NCBI RefSeq assembly: GCF_023078275.1
Contig: NC_062982.1
Location: 6,832,501 to 6,896,500 of the forward strand
Origin: Leguminivora glycinivorella
Lineage: Eukaryota; Arthropoda; Insecta; Lepidoptera; Tortricidae
DNA: 64,000 bases
Direction: 5' to 3'
The notes beneath the pieces are model-generated. The model worked only from the letters and a program-made list of their open reading frames with translations, was not told the origin of the DNA and made no database searches. Of this stretch, positions 1 through 13,160 are shown in pieces; the stretch's first letter is position 1, and each line of letters starts with the position of its first letter. The position numbers and the translations under genes are program-made.

Positions 1-1133
1 TTTAATTTGTTTAAATACAACTTGTCTACACTCTGAAGGTTAGCTGTTTGGACACCTTGAAACACGATTTGTTTTGACATAAGGTGCTATACATTCAACA
101 TTGAGACTATTTCTAGCCGGACATGAGTTAAAACATTTCTTTTCGGCACTGGAATATAGATTTGTTGTTGTAAGATTATTTCTAACAGCTTTATATTTAC
201 AGCACTGTTGATAAAATATCTTGTGTTTATAATGTATTTGCGATACCTCTGGTTATCAATTGTTTATAGATAAATGTAACAAGTTATATTGAGAATCCTA
301 TCGCACTATTAGTAAGTGCGTAACGGCGAAATGAATTATCATTTAAAAGTGGAAATTGTCTTATCAATTGTTTACAGATAAATGTAACGAGTTATATTGA
401 GAATCTTAATGGGTTGTTGTAGAGATTGTAAACAAAATGAATTACCTTACATTTATGTGTAAAGCTGTGTCAACCAGTTACTTAACACCATCATTTTATT
501 TTAAACTCAATCTTTGTTTGTACATTATTTATTCCAAATACTTTCTTTATTCCATATCTACATTCTTTTAAAAACAAAAAAGTTAAATCTTATTAGATTA
601 TGACAAGACAAAGTTTTCTGTAGGTTTCACCTGTTTTAATGTCTTTAATAATTAGAAATAACAATTTATAAATAAATACAGATGATTTACATAATTGTTT
701 TCCATTGTATTTTCTTAGAAACATTCATATTTGCCGTGCTGACACTGACTGAAATAGCATGACATGTTCAGAGTTTCTGTTGATCCTCCTCCATTTCCCT
801 ATTTACACCTTCCATATGACAACAGGTATGGTGTAATAATGTAACAGCCCCAATTTTAATTTATTTACTTGAAATGCAAATTTACAAACCATGTGTCTTA
901 GGCCATATATGTGAGTGTGCATGGGACAACGTCCCACTTTGTTGACTGCTATAAAGCCGCTTTGTCGGTTTATTCATATAAAGATACAAAGTAAATCTCA
1001 CCTTGATGGTAACTAACAGAGTAGGACGTTTTCAACGTAAATCCCACCTTGATGGTAACTAACAGAGTAGGAGATACTCACATATTAGCTAGTTGGTTAT
1101 ACTAGGTGCACAGTTTAGTTATTATTTATCCAG
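1..1133. other. ARMC8 intron, AT-rich, two short direct repeats
   Basis: No coding exon found. TTATCAATTGTTTATAGATA at 253 recurs at 361 with about 49 bp in common. ACCTTGATGGTAACTAACAG at 1001 recurs at 1047, a tandem pair with a 47-bp period. Confidence 0.6.
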
Positions 1134-1340
1134 GTTCCTTAGCAAAAGGCACAGCAGAAAACGTTGCTTCACTTGTCGAGCAAGGCACAGCAACAGTACT
1201 AGTGGAGTTACTGAAGACCGTCCCTGTGGACTCAAAGCTGGCCGAGGCAGTACTATGTGCCCTGAGGAGTGTGTTCCTTTACCCACCTGCACCAGTGGCA
1301 GCCTTGCCGGCAGATATGAGGCTTCTGACCAGGTTGACAC
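1134..1340 (+). CDS. ARMC8: ARMC8 exon (first in window)
   Basis: The acceptor CAG ends at 1133 and the donor GTAAGT starts at 1341. The exon enters with two bases of a split Gly codon and leaves in phase 1. It reads GSLAKGTAENVASL, then helices ending LLTRLT, equivalent to the armadillo repeat following the family's VLGSLAMGT motif. The preceding exon is not found in 1-1133. Confidence 0.9.
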
Positions 1341-4300
1341 GTAAGTTACTTAGAGTTCCATACCGCAAAAGGAAAACTAGAACCCTTCTGAAAGTCACTT
1401 TTTGGTGATGATCAATCATGTAAACTTTGCTTCCTGGATAGAAGTAACTAATGGAAGCTGCATTGTAAGAACACAAAGACTTAATTAGATAAAGTCACAT
1501 TTGACATTGATTTGAAAAAATATTTCTTAACTAACTCATCTTATATATATTACTCAAATTATTTTTCTTATCTTTAATATGAGCTTGACTACAGACCTCT
1601 TCATTCACAACCACGAATGCCCAATGTCTAAGAAATCTACTCGGCAATGTGAATAAGTACAAAAAAGTGGGAAAGATAATTCTTTCTTTCTTAATAATTT
1701 AAGAACTGCGCATTTTTTGGGACACTATATTATCTGTCTAACTCATCTATTTCATGCAGAGATAGCCCGCGAAGGCTCAGACCTCGCTCGGGGCTGCGTA
1801 GTCCGGGTCCTCTCCCTCTGGTGCATGGGCACAGCAGAGCAAGAAGCCCTGTGCGCCGCCGGAGCGTGCGGAGCCGCGGCTGCCTTACTACACTCCGCCC
1901 CACCCAGAGCGTTGCCCGCGCTTGATCTGCTAGCCGCTATGTGCTTTGAGAATGCTAATGTTTCACAGCAAGCTATGAACACTAGGTAAGTGCGACAAGG
2001 ATACACAGTCCTCTCTCTCTCTCTCCCTCTCTCCCTCTCTTTAAATGGGTTACGCAGAGCAACTTTGCACTGCTAGGCTAATAGTTTTTTCCCCTCACTA
2101 GCTCGGAAACACGTGTTTTGTCCTTTAATACCAGCGGGTAAAAACGCATTTTATCCACTAGTGAGTAAAGTAATTTGACCTTGAATAAAGACAAATTAAC
2201 TGCTTTAAAATTGACAAAAGTAGGTGAATCTAGTAATAAAGATGATTTACCACCTGTGGAACTACTGGAAGCAGTGATAAACGCATTTTTTGCGTTGTAG
2301 TTTCCTCGCTATAGTGAGGGGAAAAGTTTTGTGTTACACTCGGTGCAAATGTATTTTACTTCTCGTGTGTTAAAAAACTCGCAAGTTCAGGATTCTATTC
2401 TCGAACCACTTGCTTCGCTCGTGGTTCAACTATAGAATCCTTTCACTTGCTCGTTTTTCAATTCCACACTCGGCGTTAAAATACAACTTTGCCCCCTTGT
2501 ATAACAAATAACTATTGTTAATCATGAGGAACACATCACATTGCGTAAAAGAAGCAAAGCGTTTTGTTTAACCACTAACCAATCATCATAAACCGAAAAT
2601 ATTTAAACTTCACAACTTTTAAGCTGCTCCAGGGAAAATGCTCATTAAATAAAGCCGACATATGTAACACCATATACCCCTAAGAAAAAAACGTACCTCA
2701 AAGCCATAGAGAAAAAGGTACGGTAGCCTAGATGGCGTTACACCGTTGGGGAACGCTCGGCTAGATGGCGCTAATATTAAAATTTGACATTTTATCACAT
2801 ATCAAGCTAACAATATAGGCAAAAATATCAAAACTGAGGTTCAAAAGTTTTAAGCCTTTGTCAAGAGATGGCGATGATGATGGAGAAGTCTATGCATTGT
2901 GATTACACATTTTACTTTGACAGTAACTCTCTATAAGACTCGATCCTCTTTAAATAAAGTGAATTTATTGCTATTGTCTATGATTCTGTATGTGCTTGTA
3001 AACAAAGTATTTTATTTGAATGCATAAAGTAACATAAATGTGTCATCATGGGATTCATGGGTCCTCAAAGTTGGCACTGTGTGTTCTTGAGCTTGCCAAG
3101 TCACATTATTTTGTTAATAGTATCAAACGCACAATAAAACATGAGTCATTTCGAGTATGCGAATATACTTTATAATTCGTATTAAATACAGGGATAACTT
3201 CGCCTTTGTTGTATTTAATTTAGTCTTATAAATACATTATGTATGTCTTGGCGGTCTACCATCTTCGAATACATACAACACGGCTGGTCAACTGTACTGT
3301 CGTGACTGTGATCGATTTTTTAAGAGCAAGTTTGGCCTGGCTACATTAAGAGCTCACAAGAGGGAAAACTCTTGACTGCTGAGGTCGCCATCATCGAAAA
3401 CGATGTGGAGGACTATATATATACATTATGTTTTGTACATACAGTCTTTACAATAATTTGAATTAAAACACGTGTTGCCGCCAACAATAGAATCTTCTTG
3501 GAGGGTATCTCATTTGACACATTTCGAATTCTATAAATTGGACTTGCAAAGATTCATAGTTATATTTTCCACGCGTTTTATTCTTTGTCTACGAACTTCT
3601 ATCAGATTATCTTATTCACACAAAGCTTTACTTAAAAATTCATTCATTTCCAGATATAATGAACGAGCAATACCAGAACTCCTCACATATCTGGTGTCAA
3701 GAGACAAGCCGTTACCAGTTGCCATGGGAGCCGCCCGCTGTCTCACATACATGCACAGGGCCTGCGCACTCACTGCCGACGACAGTAGGTAAGGTCATCG
3801 ACATATCCTCTAATGTCAGGTATAACAGCAATACCAGAACTCCTCACATACCTGGTGTCAAGAGACAAGCCGTTACCAGTTGCCATGGGAGCCGGCGCTG
3901 ACTCACATACATGCACAGGGCCGGCGCACTCACATCCGACGACATAGGTGAGGAAATAATCAGCTTTAAATCCCATATCGCTGAGTATACTCTTCAAATA
4001 CGCCACTTGTCCTAGTCCAGAGATTATCTTATCCAGGAGTGACGTACGTCTTTCAAATATCGTCTATCCAACAAGCCAACAGTCGCCACTGTCACCAGGT
4101 ATTCCGTCTGAAAACCACCATCCATTCTTATTTTGGTCCACCAGTCATCACTCTGGTAAAGCCCTTAAGATCATAATGTATATGTAATGAACTATTCATA
4201 AGAGCTTGTAATTAGGCCTACATCATGAATAAAGATATTTTTGAGTTTGAGTACCTTAGTACTACTTAAGTTTAGGCCACTGACATCTCATATTTAGATA

Positions 4301-7300
4301 CTAGCTTTTTCCCGCGGCTTCGCCCGCATACTCAGCGTAAATGTTATTCAAACATTGAACTTTGGACCCCCATCCTTAGGATTTTTGAAAAATCCTTTTT
4401 TAGTGCTCCTCTACACCTGTCATCACGTGCCAAATTTGGAATCTCAGGACGCGGTTTCGGCTCTACGTCATGTCAGTTTCAGTCACCATATTTAGAGATG
4501 GGTTGTCGTTGAAATAGAATTGAAAATCGAAAGATCTTCATTTATCGTGACAAATTTTTGACTAAAACATTTTAATGAGTATGTTTTTAACCAAATACCT
4601 GTATTTTGTATTGCAGAGTTGTTTTGGAGCGTTGCCGTGTCTCGCGCGACTCTGCACAAAAGAAATGCCGGAAGAGATTAGAGCCACGGCGGCGGAAACA
4701 TTAGCATACCTAGCAGAAGTATGTATAATCGTACAACATAATTTAACATTTTAAAACCCAGCCATACGACTCATACGAGATTTAAATTTTGCAATCATAT
4801 TTTTAAATTAAAGGAATAACCACAAAATTAAAGCGCGACGCAGTATACCGATTTTCATGAAACATGGCTAAGAACACTCCCGACTAATTCGGCTTTCAAA
4901 CAAAAAAAAATAGATCTAAATTGGTTCATCCGTTCGGATGTTACGATGCCACTGACAGACACACACAAACAGACAGACAGACACGTCACACTTACCCATC
5001 GTTTTTGCGTCGGGGGTTAAAAATGGAAAAATTCATGCCTCCGTCAGAACTCGAACCTGCGACCTACTGCTTTGTCGATCAAACTTCTTTAGATTTTGAT
5101 TTCAGAAGTAGATTTCGTTTTGCTTATGGTGGTTTTTTTTTTCATAAAATGTATAAAAAATTAAAACAGCCATATAAAAGTGCCCTTTTGTATCTCCGTT
5201 TTTTTTATAAAGAATATATAAAAAATAAGAGAAAAAGAGTAAATTAGTGTTCTCCTTCTTTTGCTTTCCTTAAATATGAACGTTTCGGGTTTTGTTTCTG
5301 CTAGATGATATTTCCATACTAAGATGAGCAAAAGTTGCACTAATCTCCTAATTTACATTTTTCCAGGTAGACACCTCATTACAAAGGCTAGCAGCCATAT
5401 CCAACCACCTCATGAGCTCTCTAGCGGACATAGTCAACTGCAACAGCGCGGCGGCCAAACAGGGCGCGTTCAAATGCTTCGCGTCTCTCGGAGCGAATGA
5501 TGAAGATATCAGGAAGAGGATCATTGAGACACATGGCCTTATGGTCCATGTGGTTAATGGAATGAATAACCCGGAGCCAGCTGTGAGTAAATACGAAAAA
5601 CAAAAGTAAAGTAACAGGGCTATAATAGACCTACGGCCCAACAAGGCGCGTTCTGCTTCGCGTCGCTCGGCGACACGAAAACAACTGGTGCAGTAAGAGT
5701 TATCATGGCTATAACACCGATTAAGTTCTGTAACAGTGCCGCGGCAAACAAGGCGCTGTAAAATGCTTGGTTTCGCTTTGAGCCAATGATAAATATATTG
5801 GGTTCCTAATATGTAATATTCGACAAAACGTCCTCCATTTCCGACAGGGTGGAAAGGTGAAAGTCTCTTTCACTTGGTTTCAACTTCTTTGAATAATAAG
5901 AATTGAGAATCGTCCTTCAACTCTCGATCCCGCCATCATGCAGTATGTACACTATTAACCATTTTTTTTTTTACATTAATAGAAACCTTATTTAAGTACA
6001 CGTCCTACTAAATTAATGTTTGTTTCAGGTGCGGCTAGCGGCAGTCAGGTGTTTACACTCCCTCTCGAGATCTGTTCAGCAACTACGGACAACATTTCAG
6101 GTAACATCTTACGTTGTAAGGTTAAATTTAACTTGTGATGCGGCTCAAATCAGGATAGAGTGATTTGAGCCGCATTGAAAAGACATAAAGTACATTAACG
6201 TTTAAATAAATTCGTTTTTCTACTCGTCGACTTCAATCTGTCAATTAGGACACCACAGACTAAACTATACGTGCTGACTTTTCAGTGTTGGATAGTCTTT
6301 GACACTTAGTCAACTATAATATTTCATTACACTTCACTTTAGTTAACTGAAAAAATTTCAAAAATAGAACTTCATACAAGTTCTATACTAATTAGCGATA
6401 CCTAGCAAATTTATCTGCATCTGAAACACATTTTTTTTTATCTATCGCGTTATCGACCAATCACAGACGGTTATTACAAACAATTGGTTGCCAAGTAATT
6501 CGATGTTGATACAACGGTGAACGACGCCATTGTCATAAATTTTAACTTGATTGATGATATTTTTCGTCCATTTATGATGAAGATGATTACTCGTAGAAAA
6601 AGTATTGATACAATAGTGATATAATTAAGCTTTTCACTCTCGTACTATTAGGCCACGTCAGCAAGCTTCGTGGCCTAAACATGGTACTCGGCTGAAAACC
6701 TTTGTATTATACTACGATTGTATAAAATACTATTTCGTTTGTACACATTTACAGTCACCTGCAATAAACGTTTTATAACGAAGGCCGGAAGAATATCTGT
6801 CATGACATTATATTTTATAGAACAGACTAATTTGGGCTTATAAAGAATATAATAATTTTTTTATTCCATTATTGCACTATGTTGAGTTCTACATGTATCC
6901 ACTGACCACGCCTACATAGGTATAACCGGTGGACACTATTTAATAACGCAAACATTGTAAAACATTAAAAAAATGGACCAGTTATATTTGCCCCCCAGTC
7001 GAGATTTGACCCCCTGTACCTTACACTTTTAAATTTAACGCTTCTATTTATAGGACCATGCAGTGTGGAGACCTCTTATGCAACTGTTAAGTGACTCTCC
7101 CGGCACCGAACTGCTGACCGTCGGTTCGTCCACTCTCTGCAATTTGCTGCTAGAATTCTCACCCGCCAAGGAACCTATGTTGGATCAAGGTACGTGAAAT
7201 AATACATAAATGGTATTTCAATTAGTGGCTCTGTGATTTGTTTTGTAGAGCTTAAGAATCCTCATTTACTGTGCCGTTAAAAAAAAGACTGAACCATCAG

Positions 7301-10300
7301 AAAGTCAGAAAGTCTATTTAATGCCTGCCTCTGCTAATTTCCCTATTATTTGTCTATCTTTCTACCTGCTTACAAAATTTCACGAGAATAGGTTGAAAAA
7401 TGCGACTTGTACGTTCTCCACTACATGACACTCCCAACACTCCAACTCATATAATAACACAGATATATAATAGTACATGTACAGAAGGCCCACTGCTTTG
7501 ATGTTGACGAAATGCCGCCTTTTTAAATGCCTACAAAATTCTAACAAAGAAACGAGCCGCACTTGCGCAGTGTCGGGCAATAGGGTTGCCTATGGATTAA
7601 AACGAATTAATACTCAGATAAAATGTTATACTATACATAATTATATACAGTATTTAAATATATTTTTGTTTAAGCCCTAACATCACAAACATCACAAGCC
7701 TTTCCGTGGGTGTCGTAGAAGGCGACTATGGGAATATGGGTTAAATTGTGGCGTAGGGACTTAACCAATAGTAGTTTTCTTTCAACCCCTTATTTGCCAA
7801 GAGTGGTACTGAAGCTTTAGTAGTTTCATGTGTTCTGCCTACCCCTTTATGGGATACAGGCGTGATTGTATGTTGTTGTATCACAAGCCTTATTGAACTT
7901 TTCCGTGGGACTTAATCAATAGTAGATCTGTGTAAGATTGTCCTATTTTATTCATGATGTCTATTTAACTATGAATTATTAGCTATTCCACACGCGGACA
8001 TCGCATAGGAAACTTAAAAAAACTTGCGACGTAAAATAACATTAGAAAGTGCGAACGTGGGTTCCGTGAGAACGCGCTCCACCCCTGATTAGCCGCGAAG
8101 TCGCGGCCGCCTGCATGTACTTGAATCGCGGAGTGAGCCGCCCCTGGTAATAATGGATTGCTGTTTTTTTGTTACAGGTGCTGTAGAAATGTTGTGCAAC
8201 CTGACAAAAAGGCCGGAAGCTGCTTTAAGACTGAATGGTATTTGGGCGTTGATGAATATGGCTTTCCAGGCAAGTTCAAATCGTGTTTTATCTTCAAAAT
8301 AACCATTTGTAAAATCAAAACATCTGGTAGAGTTTGTTCGGAAAGAAATGTACTTATGGGGAAAACATTCGGAAAGAAATATTCGTGGAATGTATGGGGC
8401 TTTATACATTTATGACTTCTCTTTTCGAACAGACTATGACCAGTAATCGGACTTTTGGTGTCAAGTCTGACAACATATTTTAAGTACAGGTAGTGCTTTT
8501 TGCCTGCACTAGTGCACAAAGTGGTTCATTGCTTGTCAGGTCGAAACTTAAGAGGGCCATCTGTACTGAAAAACGATATACGATACACGTGCAAAGAGGA
8601 ACTTCGATTCTAGTGTTGATTTAAAACACTCCCTTCGGTCGTGTTTTAATTTATCACCACTCGTTTCGAACTTCCTCTTTTCCACACTTGTATCGTGTGT
8701 ATTGTACCAAAGACCTATATAGCTTCTAGACGTACAAGGTCTAAGAAAAAAACGTACCCCGGTTAAAAGCTACGCTCAACCAGAGGGCGCCACACCCTTT
8801 GGGGTGCGCTCACCTAGATGGCGACTCTGATTGAGACTTAAAACATGTCAGTTTAAGGCCATGGGTTTGACCTAAATTTTTAGGTTACATACCGTGCTAA
8901 AAGTTATAACCCCGTGTCAATAGATGGCAGTAAATTGTATAAATGCACAACTCTGTCGTGGTAAATATTAAAATGTCGATAGATGGCAATTAAATCAATC
9001 AGTATATTATAGGTATATAACCTGTTTCTTATCGTGGTCTTTAAAAAGTATGAAAACAGAAAAAGGTTAGCGATATAATTAGAATTGTTTGAGTGGTGAG
9101 AGTAAGTGCGTTTTTACATTATCCGATCCGATATCGGATTTAGGAAGGTTTTCGAAGAAAAAAAAAAAAAGGCGGCGTAAATATATGGGATATTGGTCCG
9201 ACATCCAATATTGAAACGGATAATGTGAAAACGCACTAAGACAAGGGACAAACTATCAGAGCTCTACTTAAATGAGCTGTTTTTTTAACGTTTATAAATT
9301 TAACTACCGATAATTTTTTTGAAGATTGGCAAATAATATATTTTTCTGATAGCACGTTATAACGATCACGAAAAGGTGGCTCTTTTATTATTATTTCGTA
9401 TCATTATTTATTATCTTATTACATGACCGAAATGACCTTTGCGAAATTTAATAGCAGATGAGGTGACCAATGCCTTTGCGTGTGCTCAATATATGAAATT
9501 AGAAAAAAAAGCGATGTCAATTGTCAGTGTCACTTAGAGCTAAGTATCACCACATCACTGACAGCTTTGTCACTAGTGTTTTTTTTCTTACAATTCAACA
9601 CGAGCAAAGGCATTCACGTATTTTCACCTCAACTGCTATTACATTTTATTTCAGTTACTTAAAAAAGATAATAAATAAATAATACGAAATATAAGAGCCA
9701 CCTTTGCGTAATCGTTATAACGTATTATATCAGAAATAAATATTATTTGCCTATCTTCAAAAATCTTTAGGTTTAGCCAATGAGGAGGCACACTCAAAGG
9801 TTATGACAGATAGCGCCACCCTATTAGTCCGAAAATAATAGAATAATCCTTAGTCTATGTCTGTCTCTGTCTACCATACCACCATAGTACCATACGAGAG
9901 AGCGATAAGACGATATATTATGTTTTTTCTCTCTTACACATATGAATGACAGTGACATGCCTAGACACTTGCACAGGCACCGCCTGGCGGGATAAAATGT
10001 CAGTGTGCCTCCTCATTATGTTCCATAACACCTATTTCGTTTTGATACCTGCATTTTTTTGAATACTTACAAAAAATCTTGCACTATTCAATTAATTTAC
10101 TTTACCTTATAATTTTATTACCGTCGTCCTCACTCTCCACGCTTAGAGAACGTGCAAGTTTCATTCATGAAAAAAAACCGACAAACAACAACAAACACAT
10201 TCCACACGTTCGTGTTTGTTGCTTGTGTTCGCTGTTTGTTGAAAATGAGGGCCTTTATTTTATTGTATTTATTACCTACCCACTCGTAGACTTCTCTCTT

Positions 10301-12986
10301 CAAAAATTAACGTCACGTTTGAGGAAGGAAAGAATCACATCCAAACATGCATGGATATTAAACGTTGGCAAAAAAAGTTATATTAAAATGTGGCGACATC
10401 ATAGTGTCGTCCATTTCAAATCAGTAGTAAGAAAACGGGACGACACCGATGTTGCCATTTTTCAATTTCTACTCTTGCTGGCTGTTGACTTAACTGCGTT
10501 GGTAGAGTCAGTCCAAGGTAAGTTAGCAACGATTTTGATAGCCTCGCCGATGAAAATATTTAAACATCAAAATGCGATTCAATTCCTTAAATTGCAGAGG
10601 CAGGGCGAACAAAATAATTATATAGGTACTCATTTGGCCCACACTATCAAAGTCGCCAATTGCCACTACCGATATTGTATTTAGGAGTATTTGGGAGAGT
10701 AAACTTGTTTGCTGCCAACAAACTGTACCTAATGCAATTTGACAAATTAAGAACCTAAATGAAACTTATTGTAATCTTTACTTTTTTAATCAATAGATAA
10801 CATAATTGACCATTACTTATAGCAACACGAATTAGTTTATTTCTGCCACACCGGACTGTAGCTCCGGTTAGGAAACTATTAGACTATAATAACTTTGAAG
10901 TCGACACTGCTCCTGCATTTTGACACAAAGTTTGACGGCTTGAAAAAACACGTCTATGGTTCACATGTTTGTTCCTGGGTTTTTAAGTAAATAAGTATGG
11001 AATTAAACACTTTATTGTACCACCAAAATGAAACAGACAAGAACAGAACAATTATATAAAGCGTAGCTAACATAGTACATTCCTACTATCTAAATAAGTT
11101 GATCACAATTTACAATGTAATGTCCTTCATAGGTACGTTAAAATCCAAAAACACAATACGTATTTGGGAAATTAACTATAGACTTATCGTGGCATATTTA
11201 ATGTAGGGTTTTGAAGAACTTTGCACGACCTTGTAAATGACAAATAACAGGTGCCGTAGCCGAATGGCATTTCTGTAACGCGAAATGAAAACGAAACGCA
11301 GCGAAAGGTTGTCTGGCTCTGTCGCGCCAATACGTAAGAACGATAGAGATAGCTACCATAGAAACTAAGACTAAAAATTAACCTGCACTTTTTTGACAAG
11401 ATAATCCATGATGTCCCAGTTGGTCCACGTTCCACGTCTGTGCCACAAGAGCATACTTATACATATGTATGGCACACACTCAGAGCAAAAAAATATTTTT
11501 CTTGAATCTGTGGGCATACCCATCCAAACTCCGAGTCGCAAGCCAGTCGCCAGTATAAGGGAGGTCGAATCCAAGAAAATACCAGTATTGGGTGCGAGAT
11601 GGGCATGTAGCCAATAACCGTCTTCCCGGGCTCCAACCTCCAAAAACCTCGCGAGTCGCGTGTTCTGGAGCTGTAAAGTTGTTCAGAAGAGTATTGTAAG
11701 ATAAATCACAGTAAACATTATCCCAACAACTTTTTGACTTTAGATTGTCTGGAATTGTCCAGGGTAAATCACAATAAACATTATCCCAACAACTTTTTGA
11801 TTTTAGATTGTCTGGAATTGTCCAGGGTAAATCACAATAAACATTATCCCAACAACTTTTTGACTTTAGATTGTCTGGAATTGTCCAGGGTAAATCACAA
11901 TAAACATTATCCCAACCACTTTTTGATTTTAGATTGTCAGGAATTGTCCAGGGTAAATCACAATAAACATTATCCCAACCACTTTTTGACTTTAGATTGT
12001 CTGGAATTGTCCAGGGTAAATCACAATAAACATTATCCCAACCACTTTTTGATTTTAGATTGTCAGGAATTGTCCAGGGTAAATCACAATAAACATTATC
12101 CCAACAACTTTTTGATTTTAGATTGTCAGGAATTGTCTAGGGTAAATCACAATAAACATTATCCCAACCACTTTTTGACTTTAGATTGTCTGGAATTGTC
12201 CAGGGTAAATCACAATAAACATTATCCCAACCACTTTTTGACTTTAGATTGTCTGGAATTGTCCAGGGTAAATCACAATAAACATTATCCCAACCACTTT
12301 TTGATTTTAGATTGTCAGGAATTGTCCAGGGTAAATCACAATAAACATTATCCCAACAACTTTTTGATTTTAGATTGTCAGGAATTGTCCAGGGTGAATC
12401 ACAATAAACATTATCCCAACAACTTTTTGATTTTAGATTGTCAGGAATTGTCCAGGGTAAATCACAATAAACATTATCCCAACAACTTTTTGATTTTAGA
12501 TTGTCAGGAATTGTCCAGGGTAAATCACAATAAACATTATCCCAACAACTTTTTGACTTTAGATTGTGGACCAAGAAGGCGGCACATCTCGTTTCCTTTG
12601 GCTATTTGGAGAGGATGGAAATGAGCAGCACATATAAATCTATGGCTCAATTCCTTTTTTGTTAGGGAGTGCAGGGCGGAATTTCCTAAAAACAAAAATA
12701 TGATCAATAAATAAGAATAAATAATGAATGGTTGGAACTTATGGAGAGACTTTCTTATCTCTAATTACCAACAATATTTTTTCAAGATTCGGCAGTTTTG
12801 CCGTCTCCGTTTGCAGCATTTTCACGCGATTAATAAAAAATAAAAATAAAATGATATAACATCAGGCCGCCCCGTCGCACTATTTGTAAGTGTGATAGGG
12901 ACGGCCTAATGTTTTACCGTTAATCGCGCGACCATGCTATCGGTGCGAGTAACACTTTTAACATGGTCACATCAAGGCACTTCACC

Positions 12987-13017
<31 letters not shown>

Positions 13018-13099
13018 ACGCACACGCACACGCACACGCACACGCACACGCACACGCACACGCACACGCACACGCACACGCACACGCACACGCACACGC

Positions 13100-13160
<61 letters not shown>

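Noticed and set aside
3659..3901. 80-residue protein across exon 3 and its copy
   Set aside because: Out of frame with ARMC8; it results from the exon ghost.
11734..12624. 296-residue repeat protein over the minisatellite
   Set aside because: It starts at a TTG, the opposite strand is open too, and openness follows from the 63-bp period. No promoter or conserved flanking domain.
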